Assembly (NCBI RefSeq): GCF_947495995.1
Contig: NZ_CANMAX010000011.1
Location: 1-64,000 of the forward strand
Length of the DNA: 64,000 nucleotides
Source: an uncultured Tenacibaculum sp.
GTDB lineage: Bacteria > Bacteroidota > Bacteroidia > Flavobacteriales > Flavobacteriaceae
Direction: 5' to 3'
Position numbers and translations under genes: made by a program. Below the pieces are notes generated by a model that was not told where the DNA came from, searched no databases, and saw nothing but the letters and a program-made list of their open reading frames with translations. Within the stretch, counting starts at the first letter, position 1. The number at the start of each line of letters is the position of its first letter. Below are positions 18,917 to 28,138 of this stretch, piece after piece.

Positions 18917-21900
18917 TTAATTTCTTTGCTCTATAAACTGTACGTAATCGTTGTTTTTTATAGACATTATATATTTTTTACTTGCTATTTTAATTCTTTG
19001 TAAATCCTTTACATCTCCAGCAGTGTAGAATCCGCTTTCTCTAACAGAAACAGGTTTAAACTCACCTTTCCCATTTCCTTTTAATAGTAATCCATAACCT
19101 GCATCATTCCTTGGTGTTTCAACTTCTGAATTGTATAAATTACCAGCTACTAAAGCATCTAAGAATCCGTCTCCATCAAAATCTTCAGTAAGGATTTGAT
19201 TTATGCTAGACAATTGAGCTTCCATTGGAAGTTTTTTAATAATGAACTTTCCATCTTTATTTTCTAAGTAAATACTGGCAAATGATTTTACTTGGTAGTG
19301 TAATGAATTTTCTAAGTTCTTTTTTCCATAAACATCAATTAATGTTGCTCTTGAAAACTCATCGTAATTCTTGAATTTTTTCTTGATTCCTGGAATTTGT
19401 TCAGAAGAACATTGCCTCCCTCTCACAGGATATTGCTTTCCTTTATTGTAGTAACTTAACACAATATCTGACTTTCGATTTTTATCAAAGTCTTTCATAA
19501 AAATGTCGAAAGTTTCATCTTCGGTCGCTTTATATTTATAGTTCAATCCATTATTTCCGACTATAAAATCGATATCTCCATCTTGATCAAAATCTCCTGA
19601 AGCAATACTCCACCACCATCCTGTGGTATCCGATAATCCTGAACTTTTTGAAACATCTTCAAATTGTCCTTTATTATTTTTTAGGACTTTTATTCCCATC
19701 CACTCACCTACAATAAAAATATCTTCCCAACCATCTTTATTAAAATCAATAACTACAGCGCTTGTTGCCATTCCTAAATTTTCTAGCATTGGTACAGCTT
19801 TTTCGGTTACGTTTGAAAATTTGACTGTAGCGTTTTCTGTATTATTTTCTAAAATAAATGAAGATGTTGGCGCTGGATAATTTCCAGGAACTTGACGCCC
19901 TAAAACAAGAATATCTTTTTTTCCATCTTTATTGAAATCGATTTCATAAGCTTTTGATCCGCTAATTTTGATATCTGGAATTGCATTTGAGCTTTTGAAA
20001 TCTCCTTTCCCGTTATTTATATATAAACGATCTTTCAATCTTTTTGAATCTGCAGGAAACTCATAACCTCCACTTACAACATATAAATCTTGATCACCGT
20101 CGTTATCTACATCAGTAAATAAAGCTCCGGAATCTTCAGAGAACTCTCCATCTTTGAAACTGCTATTTTCTTGTACTGCAAATCCTGTTTCGTTTTGAAT
20201 GAAAAACTTCGCCTTTTTACCATACGATCCTCCAACATAAATATCTTCTAAACCATCGTTATTCACATCTGCAACTGCGATAGCCGGACCTAAAGTTGAC
20301 ATTTTATGCGGCAATAAAACTTGCGTTTGAAAATCGTCGTGATCGTTTTCTGTATGTTTAATCTGATTTGAAAACTCTTCGTTAGAAGCAAATAAACTCT
20401 TTTCACCTAGATGATTTTCTTGATCGATTGTTCTCGCTTTTTCCTTAGAAAAAACTAATGTTTGATTCGATTTAATATTTTTAATTATCTCAGTGTTTTT
20501 TGTATCCCAAATTACTTTGATGCTATCAATTTTAGATGCTTTACCTAAACCGAATAACAATTCTGGAGCTACAGAAGACTGAAAACCTCTTGTTAATGTT
20601 AATTCTTGAACCTGAGTTTGATTCTCTGAATAAACTTTCACCAAAGTATTGAATCCGAAACTATTTTGCTTGTTTCCTTTTAATTGAATTTTAATAAAGT
20701 TATTCTTTTCTGAAGCATTGTTTTTGAAAATAGTTGCTGCCTCATCGATATTATTGATTACTAAATCAAGATCGCCATCGTTATCTAAATCTCCATAAGC
20801 CACTCCATTTGAAAAACCTTCATGAACAATTCCCCAATCTTCATTTGCTTTAGAGAATTCTAATCCATTGTGATTTTGAAACATGAAGTTGTCTATTTTT
20901 TCACTTGGAATTCTTTTCGTTTTTTCTAAAAGTGATAAATTATCATATTTTTCATCACCTATTTTATTGAAAAAGTCTTTGTTATTAACTTCTCTTCTTG
21001 TTCCGTTCGTTACGTATAAATCTTTAAATCCATCGTTATTAAAATCAGCAAGTAGCGGAGCCCAACTCCAATCTGTAGAAGAAGTTCCTGTTAATCTCGA
21101 AATATTTGAAAACTTAGGAATTCCGTTTTCAGCATATCCAGAATTCAATTGAAAACAATTATGCATATACTGATAATGAAAACCATATAATAGTGTTTCG
21201 TAAAATAATCTCGGATTCATACTCGACATATTTGCTTTTTGCCTACGATTATCATCAGAATCCATATCTACTTGAAAAATATCCATAAAACCATCGTTGT
21301 TCACATCGGCAATGTCTATTCCCATTCCATAAAAAGCAGTTTGAGAGGTCGCTTTTTTAATCACCTCTTTAAAAGTTCCGTCTTGATTATTTAAGTACAG
21401 AAAATCAGGAATACTATAATCGTTAGAAACGTATAAATCTACCCAACCATCGCTATTAATATCTGAAGCAGTAATTCCTAAGGAGAAACTATAATTTTTT
21501 ACGCCACTTTCTTCAGAAACATCAATAAATTTTCCATTATCATTTCTATATAATTTATCTGACTCTTCACTAGTCACATTTTGCATGCGGTGCTTATACA
21601 CCATATTTGAAGTAGAAGGATGCGCCCTAGGATAATTTGCAATGTAAGCATCTAAATCTCCATCATTATCATAATCGAAAAAAGTTGCTTGTACAGCATT
21701 TCCATTATCTGCTAAACCATATTCTTCTGCTTTTTCAGTAAATGTATTATTCCCGTTATTGATGAATAATTGATTCTTTTTATTCTTTCCAATACCAGAA
21801 ACTGCACAATAAATATCTAAATAACCATCTGCATTAATATCTACCATTGTTGTTCCTGAATACCATCTATCGTCACCAGAAATTCCAGCAGCATCTGTGA

Positions 21901-22201
21901 TATCTTCAAAAGAAAAATCTCCTTTATTTAAGTATAATTTATTTGAAACTTGATTTCCTGTAAAGAAAACATCTAAAAGTCCATCATTATTTATATCACC
22001 AATAGACACACCTCCACCCATGTAAATGGACGTGTATTTAAAGTAATTCAATGAATCTGTTTCTGTTAAGTTATTACTGAAATCAACCTTAGTATTCGTT
22101 GATTCTAGTTTTGAAAACAACTTTGTAGTAACCTTTTCGGTTGTTTTAGATTTACAGTTAAATAGAAAAATAATTAAGAAAAAATAAGGAATATATTTCA
22201 T
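18917..22201 (-). CDS. FG-GAP/VCBS repeat and ASPIC/UnbV lipoprotein
   Basis: A 1094-residue protein with lipoprotein signal (FLIIFLFNCKSK). It contains many calcium-binding DxNxDGxxD repeats in two propeller halves (for example DINNDGLLDVF, DYDNDGDLDAY, DVNNDGLEDIY, DFDGDGFLDAL), separated at about 490-590 by an ASPIC/UnbV segment (KGNKQNSFGFNTLVKV, LTLTRGFQSS). Such proteins are common directly behind SusC/SusD pairs in flavobacterial PULs and are probably surface glycan-binding or scaffold proteins, though no enzymatic role is proven. It ends 0-1 bp before the gluconolactonase start. Confidence 0.85.
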   Translation of the reverse strand: MKYIPYFFLIIFLFNCKSKTTEKVTTKLFSKLESTNTKVDFSNNLTETDSLNYFKYTSIYMGGGVSIGDINNDGLLDVFFTGNQVSNKLYLNKGDFSFEDITDAAGISGDDRWYSGTTMVDINADGYLDIYCAVSGIGKNKKNQLFINNGNNTFTEKAEEYGLADNGNAVQATFFDYDNDGDLDAYIANYPRAHPSTSNMVYKHRMQNVTSEESDKLYRNDNGKFIDVSEESGVKNYSFSLGITASDINSDGWVDLYVSNDYSIPDFLYLNNQDGTFKEVIKKATSQTAFYGMGIDIADVNNDGFMDIFQVDMDSDDNRRQKANMSSMNPRLFYETLLYGFHYQYMHNCFQLNSGYAENGIPKFSNISRLTGTSSTDWSWAPLLADFNNDGFKDLYVTNGTRREVNNKDFFNKIGDEKYDNLSLLEKTKRIPSEKIDNFMFQNHNGLEFSKANEDWGIVHEGFSNGVAYGDLDNDGDLDLVINNIDEAATIFKNNASEKNNFIKIQLKGNKQNSFGFNTLVKVYSENQTQVQELTLTRGFQSSVAPELLFGLGKASKIDSIKVIWDTKNTEIIKNIKSNQTLVFSKEKARTIDQENHLGEKSLFASNEEFSNQIKHTENDHDDFQTQVLLPHKMSTLGPAIAVADVNNDGLEDIYVGGSYGKKAKFFIQNETGFAVQENSSFKDGEFSEDSGALFTDVDNDGDQDLYVVSGGYEFPADSKRLKDRLYINNGKGDFKSSNAIPDIKISGSKAYEIDFNKDGKKDILVLGRQVPGNYPAPTSSFILENNTENATVKFSNVTEKAVPMLENLGMATSAVVIDFNKDGWEDIFIVGEWMGIKVLKNNKGQFEDVSKSSGLSDTTGWWWSIASGDFDQDGDIDFIVGNNGLNYKYKATEDETFDIFMKDFDKNRKSDIVLSYYNKGKQYPVRGRQCSSEQIPGIKKKFKNYDEFSRATLIDVYGKKNLENSLHYQVKSFASIYLENKDGKFIIKKLPMEAQLSSINQILTEDFDGDGFLDALVAGNLYNSEVETPRNDAGYGLLLKGNGKGEFKPVSVRESGFYTAGDVKDLQRIKIASKKYIMSIKNNDYVQFIEQRN

Positions 22202-22224
22202 AAAGAACGAGTAAATAAATTAAT

Positions 22225-22252
22225 AAAGCAGCATGAAAAATCATACTGCTTT
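22225..22252 (-). terminator. Hairpin between susD-like and VCBS genes
   Basis: AAAGCAG...CTGCTTT forms a stem with an inner ATG/CAT pair. It lies in the 100-bp gap after the SusD-like gene on the minus strand. The following sequence is T-rich but not a clean tract, so partial termination or mRNA 3'-end protection is likely, giving more SusC/SusD than downstream enzyme. Confidence 0.55.
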
Positions 22253-22301
22253 ACCAATTTAGATCATTAATTCAAATACAATCTACAGTGATGATATTAT
22301 A

Positions 22302-23840
22302 TTAGTATCCTGGATTCTGATCAGCATCTGTAAGTCCAGTATTTTTATCAATTTCAGTTTGAGGAATAGGAAATAAATCATTTTTAGATGTATATCCAGT
22401 TCCTGCTAACTCTGTAGCAGCTCTATCCCATCTTACTAAATCCCAAAAACGTTGACCTTCATGAGCTAATTCTAAGAATTTCTCATTTACAATTGCGTCG
22501 AATAAATCGCTTCCAGCTGTAGTTGCAGGTATATCTGCTAAACCAGCTCTTTGTCTGATTTTATTTAACTCTGTTCTTGCAGCAGCATCGTTAGCTGATT
22601 GGTTATACGCTTCAGCAGCTAATAACAACACCTCAGCATATCTAAATAATCTGAAGTTTGTACTGTAGTTTAATTCACGTACACCACCAGAACTTGTATC
22701 TTCTGATCTTGTCGCATATTTTAAACGGATAGCACCTTCGTAATCCCAGATTGCTCCACCAGTTGCCGCACCAGCATCTACACCACCACCAGCTGCAACT
22801 AATTCTGCTTCTGTCATTAATGTTGCTCTTTTTCTTACTACGTCTCCGCTAGCATCAAAAGCATTAGCTAGTTTACTTGTTGGTAAATTGAATCCCCATC
22901 CGTTTAATAAACCAATAGAGTTTACATCAAAGATTCCATCACCTCTTGGTCCCATTAACTGAATGTGTAAGTTACTTTCGTTTCTTCCACCCCAAGCGAT
23001 GTTACCCCAATCTCTTCCTGTAGTAGAAATGTAACCTAACTCTAATAAAGATTCTTGTCCGAATTCATTAGCGATAGACCACACATCTCCTGGAGTAGCT
23101 TCTAAATCGTGAGCTGGATCGTTAATAACAGCTTCAAAAAATGGAATAGCTTGTGCGTGATTCCCTTCGAAAACTAAAACTTTACCCATTAAAGCTTGTG
23201 CAGCTCCTTTTGAAACTCTGAACACATCTGAAACAGCTGCTTTATTTGGTAAAAACTGAATTGCATCCGTTAAATCTGCTTTAACTTGTGCATAAATATC
23301 ACTACGAGGAGATTTTCCTAATCCGAAATCAGCAGCACCTTCTGGTAATTGTAAACGTAATGGAACATCACCAAACATTGTTGTTAATTCAAAATAACAC
23401 CATGCTCTGAAAAACTTAGCTTCAGCAGAAGCTCTATCTTTATTACTTAAAGTACTCGTTTCTAAATTTTGTATTACTAAGTTAGATAAAGCGATTGTTC
23501 TGTAGTACAAATCCCAAATACTTTGAATTGAAGAATTTGACGTAGAAACATTTGTATAGTCGTCTATATCTTGTAATTGTTGTTGATCTCCTGAGTTACC
23601 TCCCGCAGCGTTAGCATCGTCTCCTGGTAATAATTTTACTAGAAATGCACTGTGCCAATCTCTTGCGTAATTAAACTGCATTAAATCGTAAATACCAATT
23701 ACAGCTTGTTCAACATTTCCCTCTTCCAAGAAAAAAGTATCTAGATCCTGAACATTTTCTGGAGGATTGTTTGTAAAGTCCTCACTACATGCAATAATTC
23801 CTAAGCAAATGAATGCTAATCCAAAAATTATTTTTTTCAT
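22302..23840 (-). CDS. SusD/RagB-family glycan-binding lipoprotein
   Basis: A 512-residue surface lipoprotein (signal ending LGIIACSEDF). It has the SusD helical TPR-like core (DLYYRTIALSNLVIQNLE, AEAKFFRAWCYFELTTMFGDVPL) and the C-terminal signature (FRLFRYAEVLLLAAEAYNQ, LNKIRQRAGL, ANEKFLELAHEGQRFWDLVRW written with NEKFLELAHEG). It captures oligosaccharide and acts as the lid of the SusC channel encoded 25 bp upstream. Confidence 0.95.
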   Translation of the reverse strand: MKKIIFGLAFICLGIIACSEDFTNNPPENVQDLDTFFLEEGNVEQAVIGIYDLMQFNYARDWHSAFLVKLLPGDDANAAGGNSGDQQQLQDIDDYTNVSTSNSSIQSIWDLYYRTIALSNLVIQNLETSTLSNKDRASAEAKFFRAWCYFELTTMFGDVPLRLQLPEGAADFGLGKSPRSDIYAQVKADLTDAIQFLPNKAAVSDVFRVSKGAAQALMGKVLVFEGNHAQAIPFFEAVINDPAHDLEATPGDVWSIANEFGQESLLELGYISTTGRDWGNIAWGGRNESNLHIQLMGPRGDGIFDVNSIGLLNGWGFNLPTSKLANAFDASGDVVRKRATLMTEAELVAAGGGVDAGAATGGAIWDYEGAIRLKYATRSEDTSSGGVRELNYSTNFRLFRYAEVLLLAAEAYNQSANDAAARTELNKIRQRAGLADIPATTAGSDLFDAIVNEKFLELAHEGQRFWDLVRWDRAATELAGTGYTSKNDLFPIPQTEIDKNTGLTDADQNPGY

Positions 23841-23865
23841 TTAATTAATAGTTTGTTTAAAATGA

Positions 23866-26800
23866 TTAAAAGTTAACTGAAAATCCAAAAAGTGCTCTAG
23901 CAGCAGTTGGATAAAAACCTCTATCTACACCTGTATCGTTAAAACTGAAGTTACCTACCTCTGGATCTAAACCATTATATCCAGTGAATGTAAAAAAGTC
24001 ATCTAAAGATACGTAAAATCTTACTCTATTCATACGTAATTTATTAGTAAAACTCTCTGGTAATGTGTAACCTAACTGAATTTGTTTGATTCTCATAAAA
24101 GAACCATCTTCAACAACTAAGTCTGTATCGTAAGCAGAAGAAGCAAATTGTGGTGCTGGAAAAGTAGCACTTGTATCTCCTGGACCTGTCCATCTTCCAT
24201 CAAAGAACTGAATTGGCTTATTGGTAATTGGTCTTGAAGGTTGGTGATATGTTGCGAAAATATCGTTTCCAATTGTACCTTGGAACTGTACATTAAAATC
24301 TAAACCTTTATAACCTAATCTAATATTACCTCCGAATAAAATATCTGGATGAGGAGAACCGATGAATGTTTTATCTGCATTATTAACGATTCCGTCTCCA
24401 TTTTGATCTACTTTAATTACATCTCCAGTAGCCGGATCAATTCCGTTAGTTTCAAAACCAAAGAAATACCATGCTGGTAAACCTTCTGTAAACCTTGTTA
24501 CACCATCATCATTTTGTGGCGCTCCTGCACCTACTAAAGAAGTACCTTGAGGTAAGAATTTAATTTCAGTTACTTCATTATCTAAAGTAGATAAGTTCGC
24601 ATTAATTTGGTAACTAAAATCACCGTCTGTAGTATCTGAATATCCTACTTCAAATTCGAAACCTTGATTCACAATTGTACCTGCATTGAACGAATTTGAG
24701 TTGAATCCTGCAGAACCAGGTGTAATTAAACTACCATCTAATACAATTAAATCTCTAGTTGTTTTCTTGTAGTAATCTACAGAGAAGTTTAATTTATTTT
24801 GAATTGCTCTTAAATCTACACCAAAACCTAATTGTTCTGAAGTTTCCCAAACTAAATTTTGATTCGCAAATCCTGTAATTTGAGCACCAACGTTACCTAA
24901 ATAACTTAATGTAGCTCCATTATCTTCTGTAGTAACAGCAATTAAATCTGAGTTACCAGCTAAATTTCCTTTGTTACCATTTTGTCCCCAACTCGCTCTA
25001 GCTTTAAGATAATCTATAGCGAAATCGTCTGGCCAGAAATCTTCCTTAGAAATTACCCAACCAGCAGAAAATGATGGGAATACTGCCGCTCTATTTGCAG
25101 ACGGGAATTTATCTGATTTATCACGTCTTACTGTAGCTTCAAATAAATATTTCTCTTTGAAATCGTATGATAATCTACCATACATAGACACTAAATTATC
25201 TCTAAATGTTCTTGAAATTGGAGAATTAGGATCTAAAGTAAATGCTGAAGTATTTGGGTCGAATACTCTGAATAAATTTACTGGAGCAGAAAATTGTCTT
25301 GTTGTAAACGTTGGTCTTCTACTTTGTTCAGCAGAAAAACCTGCTAAAAACTTAAAATTATGATCTTCGAAAGATTTCTCATAAGATGCAAAATTCTCCC
25401 ACAACCACCTACTAAATCTCACTCTAGAATCTCTAATATTATATTGTGTATTAGACGCTTCCGATGCTACATAATATGCATTAGTCGTAGTAGTATTTAA
25501 AAATAAATTTTGCTCAATACCATATCTAGTTGTGAATTCTAATCCATCAATAATTTTTGCTTTTAGATATAATGTTGATAAAAACTGACTAGAACTACTT
25601 AGGTTTGTTTGTATATCGTTTGCGAAAGCAACTGGGTTAATTACCTCTCCTGTAGAATATGTAGGATAACCATATACATTACCATCTTTATCTGTTAAAA
25701 CTGGTACTCCATTATCTCTAGATCTATCGATAACACTTGCTGGTACTCCATTAGTGTATGTAACAGGTGTTAATGGATCGATAATTAACATATTTTGAAT
25801 AACACCTCTTGTATCACTATTTTCAGAAATACCTCTTCTTTTGATAAATGCAGCATTTGCGTTTGCTCCTGCCTCTAACCATTTCGTAATATTTGTCGTA
25901 AGATTTAAACGAATTGAGTTTCTTTCAAAGTTTGAATTTTCACCTCCAACAATACCATCTTGATCTGTATGCCCAACAGAAAAATAATAAGAAGTACTTT
26001 CTGTAGCTCCAGACATACTAAAATCGTAACGCTCCATAAAAGCAGAATCGAACGTTTCGTCAATCCAATCTGTATCAATACCGTTATCAACAACACCTGT
26101 AATTCCACCTTCATTCATATATGTTACAAACTGTTGTGCATTCATTAGCTCCATATCAGTATTTACAAACTGCATACCTAATTGAGAACTAAACGTAAAT
26201 TGAGGTCCACCAACTCTACCTTTCTTAGTAGTAACGATTACTACACCATTGGCACCCTCAGTACCATAAATAGCAGATGAAGCAGCATCTTTTAAAATTT
26301 CAATATTTGCAATATCAGACGGTGCAATATTATCAATTGTAGTTACTTTCATACCATCTACAATAAATAAAGGATTAGAACTACCACTTGAACCAGTACC
26401 TCTAATTCTAATTTTTGTTTGAGAACCAGGTGAACCTGAAGATGATGATACAGTAACACCAGATGTTCGACCTTGTAAGACCTGATCTACTCTCTGATTC
26501 GACACATTTTGAATCTCTTTACTATCAATACTAGAAATTGCTCCAGTTACCAAACTTTTCTTTTTGGTACCATAACCAACTACTACTACTTCTTCAAGAG
26601 TACTTGTATCTTCTTCAAGAGTTACATTAACAGTACTTCTACCGTTAACAGCTACTTCTATTGTTTTGTACCCTACATAACTAAAGATTAAAACAGCATT
26701 AGACTCTACGTTACTCAAAGAGTATTTACCATCAAAATCTGTTTCAACTCCTCGAGTCGTACCTTTTACGATAACATTAACCCCAGGAAGCGGGCCGGAA

Positions 26801-26898
26801 TTGTCTTTAACAACTCCATTTACATTTTGTGCATTTAAGCCGAAAGTGGATATCAGCATAAATAAAAGCAAGAAAAACGAAAAGATATTTTTTTTCAT
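23866..26898 (-). CDS. SusC/RagA TonB-dependent glycan importer
   Basis: I choose the ATG at 26898 (1010 residues) because it gives a proper signal peptide (LLLFMLISTFGLNAQ); a frame extension upstream adds 15 unlikely residues. After the signal comes a carboxypeptidase-like regulatory domain (VNGVVKDNSGPLPGVNVIVKG), then the SusC-type plug (EEVVVVGYGTKKKSLVTGAI, LQGRTSGV) and a 22-strand barrel ending in an aromatic residue (LFGFSVNF). It imports oligosaccharides with the SusD-like lid and TonB energy and is the first gene of the PUL. Confidence 0.95.
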   Translation of the reverse strand: MKKNIFSFFLLLFMLISTFGLNAQNVNGVVKDNSGPLPGVNVIVKGTTRGVETDFDGKYSLSNVESNAVLIFSYVGYKTIEVAVNGRSTVNVTLEEDTSTLEEVVVVGYGTKKKSLVTGAISSIDSKEIQNVSNQRVDQVLQGRTSGVTVSSSSGSPGSQTKIRIRGTGSSGSSNPLFIVDGMKVTTIDNIAPSDIANIEILKDAASSAIYGTEGANGVVIVTTKKGRVGGPQFTFSSQLGMQFVNTDMELMNAQQFVTYMNEGGITGVVDNGIDTDWIDETFDSAFMERYDFSMSGATESTSYYFSVGHTDQDGIVGGENSNFERNSIRLNLTTNITKWLEAGANANAAFIKRRGISENSDTRGVIQNMLIIDPLTPVTYTNGVPASVIDRSRDNGVPVLTDKDGNVYGYPTYSTGEVINPVAFANDIQTNLSSSSQFLSTLYLKAKIIDGLEFTTRYGIEQNLFLNTTTTNAYYVASEASNTQYNIRDSRVRFSRWLWENFASYEKSFEDHNFKFLAGFSAEQSRRPTFTTRQFSAPVNLFRVFDPNTSAFTLDPNSPISRTFRDNLVSMYGRLSYDFKEKYLFEATVRRDKSDKFPSANRAAVFPSFSAGWVISKEDFWPDDFAIDYLKARASWGQNGNKGNLAGNSDLIAVTTEDNGATLSYLGNVGAQITGFANQNLVWETSEQLGFGVDLRAIQNKLNFSVDYYKKTTRDLIVLDGSLITPGSAGFNSNSFNAGTIVNQGFEFEVGYSDTTDGDFSYQINANLSTLDNEVTEIKFLPQGTSLVGAGAPQNDDGVTRFTEGLPAWYFFGFETNGIDPATGDVIKVDQNGDGIVNNADKTFIGSPHPDILFGGNIRLGYKGLDFNVQFQGTIGNDIFATYHQPSRPITNKPIQFFDGRWTGPGDTSATFPAPQFASSAYDTDLVVEDGSFMRIKQIQLGYTLPESFTNKLRMNRVRFYVSLDDFFTFTGYNGLDPEVGNFSFNDTGVDRGFYPTAARALFGFSVNF

Positions 26899-27011
26899 AT
26901 TAATAAGTAATTTGGTCATTTTTTGATCAAAAAGCAATTTCAAAACACATTATTTGTTATAACCTCAAAATGTTTTAATATACTTTTAACTACAAAAATT
27001 ATTGTTTTAGA

Positions 27012-27053
27012 CAAAAGTATATCCAATATTAACTAAACGTTAATATAATTTTG
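27012..27053. promoter_or_regulatory. Divergent promoter region of PUL and AraC gene
   Basis: The 234-bp gap between SusC and the AraC gene holds a minus-strand -7 box TACTTTTG (27012-27019), pointing at susC, and a plus-strand box TAATTTTG (27046-27053), pointing at the AraC gene. Clear -33 TTTG boxes are not seen, which is usual for regulator-dependent promoters. Assignment rests on the Bacteroidetes TAnnTTTG consensus. Confidence 0.45.
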
Positions 27054-27132
27054 TCATTCATTAATAATTTTTTAATATTATTGACGTATAAAAAATACAA
27101 ACAACGCAAAAACAACCTTAAATAATTACAAA

Positions 27133-28005
27133 ATGAATAAAAATATACATAGAGAGATCACTCAACTTTCTCCTTCGGATAGCTTCTTGGTATACTATAG
27201 AGTAAAAGACGATTTTGACTTCCCTTTACACTTCCATCCGGAATACGAGCTTAACTTTATACACAAAGGTTCTGGAGTTAGGAGGGTTATTGGAGATCAT
27301 ATAGGAGAGATTAGTGATTATGAACTTGTACTTGTTGGTCCTAATTTACCGCATTGCTGGGAATTACACAACTGCAAACAAAAAGAAATACACGAAATAA
27401 CGATACATATACATAATGATTTACTTGATGAAAAACTACTTTCAAGAAGAGTATTCAAATCCGTTAGAGACATGCTTAACAGATCAATACACGGTATTTC
27501 TTTCTCTGAAAAAACAATAAAAGAAATCATGCCCAGACTACTAGAACTCCCTAAAACCTCGGGAATTGATTATTTTTTAGAGTTCATTTCTATACTACAT
27601 GATTTATCAATTTCAAGAAATCAAAAACTACTTTCGACTTCTTTTTCTAACTATAACGACTTCGAAAACAGCGATAAAATCAAAAAAGTTTACGAATACA
27701 TTCAAAATAATTTCAGCAGAAAAATTTCTTTAGATGAAATATCTGAATTAGTAAACATGACACCAGTATCCTTTAATAGATTTATTAAAAAAAGAACAGG
27801 AAAAACTTTTGTTTCCTACATAAACAATACAAGGGTTAGCTACGCAAGTAGACTTTTATTAGAAACAGATTTAAGCGTTGGCGAAATCGCCTATAAATGC
27901 GGGTTCAATAACTTAGCTAACTTCAATAGAATGTTTAAAAAAATAAAAAACAGCACACCTAGTGAATTTAGATCAGAATTTAACGGTATACAAAAAGTAC
28001 TTTAA
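27133..28005 (+). CDS. AraC-family regulator with cupin domain
   Basis: A 290-residue regulator. Residues 15-110 form a cupin sensor (FDFPLHFHPEYELNFI, GPNLPHCWEL) and residues 185-285 the double helix-turn-helix (SRKISLDEISELVNMTPVSF, VGEIAYKCGFNNLANFNRMF). It is divergent from the SusC gene and followed by a GH3 gene on the same strand, so it probably activates the PUL, the GH3 gene or both in response to a sugar. Cytoplasmic. Confidence 0.92.
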   Translation: MNKNIHREITQLSPSDSFLVYYRVKDDFDFPLHFHPEYELNFIHKGSGVRRVIGDHIGEISDYELVLVGPNLPHCWELHNCKQKEIHEITIHIHNDLLDEKLLSRRVFKSVRDMLNRSIHGISFSEKTIKEIMPRLLELPKTSGIDYFLEFISILHDLSISRNQKLLSTSFSNYNDFENSDKIKKVYEYIQNNFSRKISLDEISELVNMTPVSFNRFIKKRTGKTFVSYINNTRVSYASRLLLETDLSVGEIAYKCGFNNLANFNRMFKKIKNSTPSEFRSEFNGIQKVL

Positions 28006-28138
28006 TACTTTTTTATCAAAATAAAACCAAAAAATCATCATAGTATTAAAAAAATATCAAATTTTGATCATTTGAGTGAACAATAGAAACGTTTTCTAAT
28101 TTAATTTTACAAAACTTTTCTAAAACAACAGATCACAT

